From Anaerolineae bacterium (lineage in GTDB: Bacteria > Chloroflexota > Anaerolineae > JAADDB01), in NCBI GenBank assembly GCA_015486895.1, contig WFQT01000481.1, positions 1-7,837 of the forward strand: 7,837 nt of DNA, in the 5' to 3' direction. The position numbers were made by a program, and so were the translations under genes. This document shows, piece after piece, positions 5,548 through 7,837 of the stretch; position 1 is the stretch's first letter; every line of letters begins with the position of its first letter. The notes below the pieces were generated by a model. It searched no databases, had not been told where the DNA came from, and was given only the letters and a program-made list of their open reading frames with translations.

Positions 5548-6204
5548 ATGAATCGTGAAGTGCTATTTGACGGGCGTGTAGCCTCGCATTATGAGGATTG
5601 GTTTCTCACGGTGTCGGGGCAGCGGGCTGACCGTTTAGAAAAAGCATTGCTACAACGATTGTTAGTGTCTTTTGGCTCGCCAACGGACATAGTGGAAGTC
5701 GGCTATGGCACCGGGCACTTCGGCCGCTGGCTGTCCGGTTTGGGTTGGCATGTCGTCGGCGTCGATCTTTCGGCGTCTATGTTAACGGAAGCACGCCAGC
5801 ACGGTGACGACGGGCTTCTGATGATCGGTGATGCCTTGCATTTGCCGTTGGTCACAGGTTGTTGCGACTTGGCCGTGGTGATCACTGTGTTGGAGTTTCT
5901 CCCTAACATTGAAGCAGCTCTGCGAGAGACGTGGCGCGTTGCCCGACGGGGTATTTTGTTAGGCGTTATCAACCGGCATAGTTTGTTAGGCTGGGGTTAT
6001 CGGCAGCAAGCAAAAAAGGCGCCGACTGTGTACAGCCGGGCGCGCTTTTTCACACCGGGCGAGTTAAAAGGCATGTTGCAGTGCTCCGCACCTAGCCCTG
6101 TTACAGTGGAATGGGGCACTACGCTGTTCCCCGGAAGGTTACCTTGGGAACGGTTACGGTTGCCTTGGGGGGGATTCATCGGCATGGCTGCCCGGAGGCG
6201 ATAG
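5548..6204 (+). CDS. class I SAM-dependent methyltransferase (Methyltransf_11-like), substrate unknown
   Basis: Predicted soluble methyltransferase of 218 residues. The SAM-binding Rossmann fold shows motif I VEVGYGTGHFG (49-59), the acidic post-I motif VVGVDLSASML (69-79), GDALHLPL (94-101) and the motif-IV-like CDLAVVITVLEFLPNIEAAL (106-125). The substrate-binding C-terminal part is not diagnostic. The start ATG 5548 follows the thiN stop by 1 nt, with GGAAGAG (5537-5543) as SD; homology-like sequence begins directly (EVLFDGRVASHYEDW). A longer frame from 5458 would overlap thiN by 89 nt and is rejected. Its place between a thiamine kinase and a thiamine-binding protein suggests a role in thiamine or pyrimidine salvage, but that is inference. 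It could equally act on a quinone or small metabolite, as many members do. Confidence 0.9.
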   Translation: MNREVLFDGRVASHYEDWFLTVSGQRADRLEKALLQRLLVSFGSPTDIVEVGYGTGHFGRWLSGLGWHVVGVDLSASMLTEARQHGDDGLLMIGDALHLPLVTGCCDLAVVITVLEFLPNIEAALRETWRVARRGILLGVINRHSLLGWGYRQQAKKAPTVYSRARFFTPGELKGMLQCSAPSPVTVEWGTTLFPGRLPWERLRLPWGGFIGMAARRR

Positions 6205-6214
6205 GAGGTTTTGT

Positions 6215-6490
6215 ATGGTGAAGCAAATTTCGGCGCAGGTAAGCTTGTACCCACTGGGAGAAACTGATTTAGCGCCTTTCATCCTCCAGTTCTGGCAGTT
6301 ACTGGAGGAGCGTGGCTTATCGTACCAACGAGGCGCTATGAGTACTGTCATTTGGGGCAATGAGGAAGAAGTCTTTGCGGTTATACAGGAAGGATTTCAC
6401 CGCACAGCAGTTGCGGTGCGGACGGTGATGTCAGTGACGTTTTCCAATGCCTGCCCCAGTTCTCCTGATGAGGTCGGTGGCAGTCATTGA
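6215..6490 (+). CDS. thiamine/HMP-binding protein of the YkoF / MTH1187 family
   Basis: A small cytosolic alpha/beta protein (91 residues) of the Thiamine_BP/DUF77 family, whose studied members bind thiamine or hydroxymethylpyrimidine or assemble as small ferredoxin-like oligomers. Family hallmarks: SAQVSLYPLG (6-15), a helical FILQFWQLLEERGLSYQRG segment (22-40), AMSTVIWG (41-48), EEVFAVIQEGF (51-61) and VRTVMSVTFSNACP (68-81). It is about half the length of tandem-domain YkoF and fits the single-domain MTH1187-type. SD AGGAGG at 6203-6208 overlaps the methyltransferase stop codon and lies 6 nt before the ATG, showing translational linkage. Co-occurrence with thiN supports a thiamine role. 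It ends 24 bp from the convergent moeA with no recognisable terminator between. Confidence 0.87.
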   Translation: MVKQISAQVSLYPLGETDLAPFILQFWQLLEERGLSYQRGAMSTVIWGNEEEVFAVIQEGFHRTAVAVRTVMSVTFSNACPSSPDEVGGSH

Positions 6491-6514
6491 GCTTAATGCC
6501 CGCTACCGGGGTCC

Positions 6515-7774
6515 CTATCGATCTAAGAGCATGACGTCCACCACGGTGCCGGGTTCGACTTTGCGCCAGCTTTCCGGGATGATGGCTAAGCCGTCTGCCA
6601 TGACCATAGAACGCAATATGCCGGAGCCCTGGTCTCCGGTGAGAAATGCTTTCCAAGTTTCCCCGTCCTGCTCTAAGCGAACCCGTAGGTAATGACGGCG
6701 GTTGTCTTTGCGCTGAATTTCGTTCATGAAGTGAGCTTGCACCCGTTGCCGGCGCCAGTCATCTCGCCCTTGCATCCGTGCTATGGCCGGCCGAGCGAAT
6801 AACTCGAAGGTGATCATAGCCGAAACGGGATTCCCTGGCAGTCCCAGTAGGGGAATGCCAGCGATCTGCCCCATGGCGGCCGGCTTTCCGGGCTTCATCT
6901 GGACTCGCCAGAAATGAATTTCCCCTTCGGCCGCCAAGACATCTTTCACTATGTCGAAGTCACCCAGGGAAACCCCGCCGGAGGTGAGGATGAGGTCGGC
7001 ATTTTGCGTTACGGCTTGCCGTAGTTTCGCCGTTAACTCTTCCACGCGGTCGTGGGCGATGCCCAGCAGCAACGGGATACCCCCCATTTGTAGTACCTGG
7101 GCGGCGTTGGTGTAGCTGTTGGCATTGCGAATTTGTCCTGGGCCCGGTGTTTCTTCCACATCCACCAGTTCGTCGCCAGTGGCTAAGATCGCGACGCGTG
7201 GCTGGCGATGTACTTGAACCTGGCGGTAGCCTAACGCGGCCAACATGCCAATTTCCTGCGGGCGCAACCGGGTGCCCTTGGTGAGGATGGTCTCTCCTTT
7301 GTGCACATCTTCCCCGGCTTCACGGACGTTACGCATTGGCTTGACTTCCTTGAGAATGGCGACCCAGTCCCCCTGGCGCTCGGTATGCTCGAATTCTACC
7401 ACTGCTTCCGTTCCCGGCGGTACCGGCGCTCCGGTCATAATGCGCACAGCCGTGCCCGGTGCTAACGGCTTTTGCCATAAGTAGCCGGCAGCCAAGTCGC
7501 CAACAATGTGCAAGCGCAGGGGATGTTCCGGCGATGCCCCTTTGATGTCCGCCACCCGCACGGCGTAGCCGTCCATCGCTGTATTGGCTAATGGCGGGAT
7601 GTCGTTTTCAGCCACGATGTCCATTGCCAACACCCGGTCTAAGCCTTCTAAAATGTCGATTCCTTCCGCTGGCAGGAGATCAAAGTGGCCAAGGAAAGTG
7701 TCTACTGCTTCGTTCACAGAAAGCCAAGGATAGGCTTCTATCATCTCTTCTTCGTGTCGTTTTGGTTTCTCCAT
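6515..7774 (-). CDS. moeA: molybdopterin molybdenumtransferase MoeA
   Basis: Inserts molybdate into adenylylated molybdopterin in the last step of molybdenum cofactor synthesis. The full-length 419-residue protein shows the complete motif series: NTAMDGYAV (64-72), MTGAPVPPGTEAVV (113-126), REAGEDV (151-157), ATGDEL (198-203), IRNANS (215-220), TSGGVSLGDFD (264-274) in the MoCF-binding domain, MKPGKP (293-298), GLPGNPVSA (311-319) and a C-terminal beta-domain with GSGILRSM (383-390). The start ATG 7774 is supported by SD GAGGAGG (7790-7784), 9 nt upstream; an internal ATG at codon 11 lacks such support. It may lead or belong to a molybdenum-enzyme locus to the right, but no further gene is visible before the window edge. 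Confidence 0.97.
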   Translation of the reverse strand: MEKPKRHEEEMIEAYPWLSVNEAVDTFLGHFDLLPAEGIDILEGLDRVLAMDIVAENDIPPLANTAMDGYAVRVADIKGASPEHPLRLHIVGDLAAGYLWQKPLAPGTAVRIMTGAPVPPGTEAVVEFEHTERQGDWVAILKEVKPMRNVREAGEDVHKGETILTKGTRLRPQEIGMLAALGYRQVQVHRQPRVAILATGDELVDVEETPGPGQIRNANSYTNAAQVLQMGGIPLLLGIAHDRVEELTAKLRQAVTQNADLILTSGGVSLGDFDIVKDVLAAEGEIHFWRVQMKPGKPAAMGQIAGIPLLGLPGNPVSAMITFELFARPAIARMQGRDDWRRQRVQAHFMNEIQRKDNRRHYLRVRLEQDGETWKAFLTGDQGSGILRSMVMADGLAIIPESWRKVEPGTVVDVMLLDR

Positions 7775-7796
7775 TATTTTTTGCCTCCTCGTATAA

Positions 7797-7820
7797 GATA
7801 TATTCGTAGATACATTCGTA
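7797..7820. repeat. tandem 12-bp direct repeat upstream of moeA
   Basis: GATATATTCGTA (7797-7808) is followed directly by GATACATTCGTA (7809-7820), 11 of 12 bases identical. The pair sits just upstream of the moeA SD, in the position where its promoter or operator would be expected. The AT-rich units contain -10-like hexamers on the minus strand, but no clear -35/-10 pair could be fixed. Confidence 0.55.
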
Positions 7821-7837
7821 AAAGCACATTCAAAATC

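Noticed and set aside
6491..6514. Bidirectional terminator between the thiamine operon and moeA
   Set aside because: No stem-loop with a flanking T or A run is visible in the 24-bp gap.

Overview
The window looks like an ordinary bacterial chromosome segment of moderate GC. The mix (a soluble PdtaS/PdtaR-type sensor kinase with an ANTAR regulator, a hexameric-type glutamate dehydrogenase, a thiamine operon, MoeA, a tRNA-Pro without an encoded CCA, and 'CCACAGATT...AATCTGTGG' intergenic repeats) is compatible with an environmental Chloroflexota-like lineage. That placement is a low-confidence inference from gene style, since no phylogenetic marker is present.

Layout. Positions 1-686 are poorly coding: the start of a minus-strand gene with a strong Shine-Dalgarno (SD) at the edge, a possible 87-residue hypothetical ORF or gene remnant before it, a degenerate copy of a dispersed repeat, and two small tandem palindromes. 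Positions 687-4417 hold three minus-strand genes in transcription order: histidine kinase (PdtaS-like), ANTAR response regulator (PdtaR-like), then Glu/Leu/Phe/Val dehydrogenase family glutamate dehydrogenase. Positions 4433-4752 carry a second full repeat copy and a compact tRNA-Pro(GGG) unit with its own promoter and intrinsic terminator. Positions 4803-6490 are a tight plus-strand operon: thiamine pyrophosphokinase, a class I SAM methyltransferase, and a YkoF/MTH1187-type thiamine-binding protein. Positions 6515-7774 are MoeA on the minus strand, convergent with the thiamine operon across 24 bp.

How the genes work together. The kinase and the ANTAR regulator almost certainly form a phosphorelay whose output is RNA binding/antitermination rather than DNA binding. 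The dehydrogenase directly downstream is a nitrogen-metabolism gene with a hairpin plus U-rich run in its leader, so it is a plausible but unproven target. The thiamine operon links TPP formation to a thiamine/HMP-binding protein, with an unexplained methyltransferase between them.

The most unusual structure is a ~155-bp dispersed repeat with imperfect terminal inverted repeats. It is present in two oppositely oriented full copies (2767-2921 and 4433-4586) that bracket the histidine kinase gene. One end of each copy lies directly against the SD of the next gene, so both two-component genes have leaders built largely from this element. I see no complete transposon, CRISPR array or clearly new defence or metabolic system.
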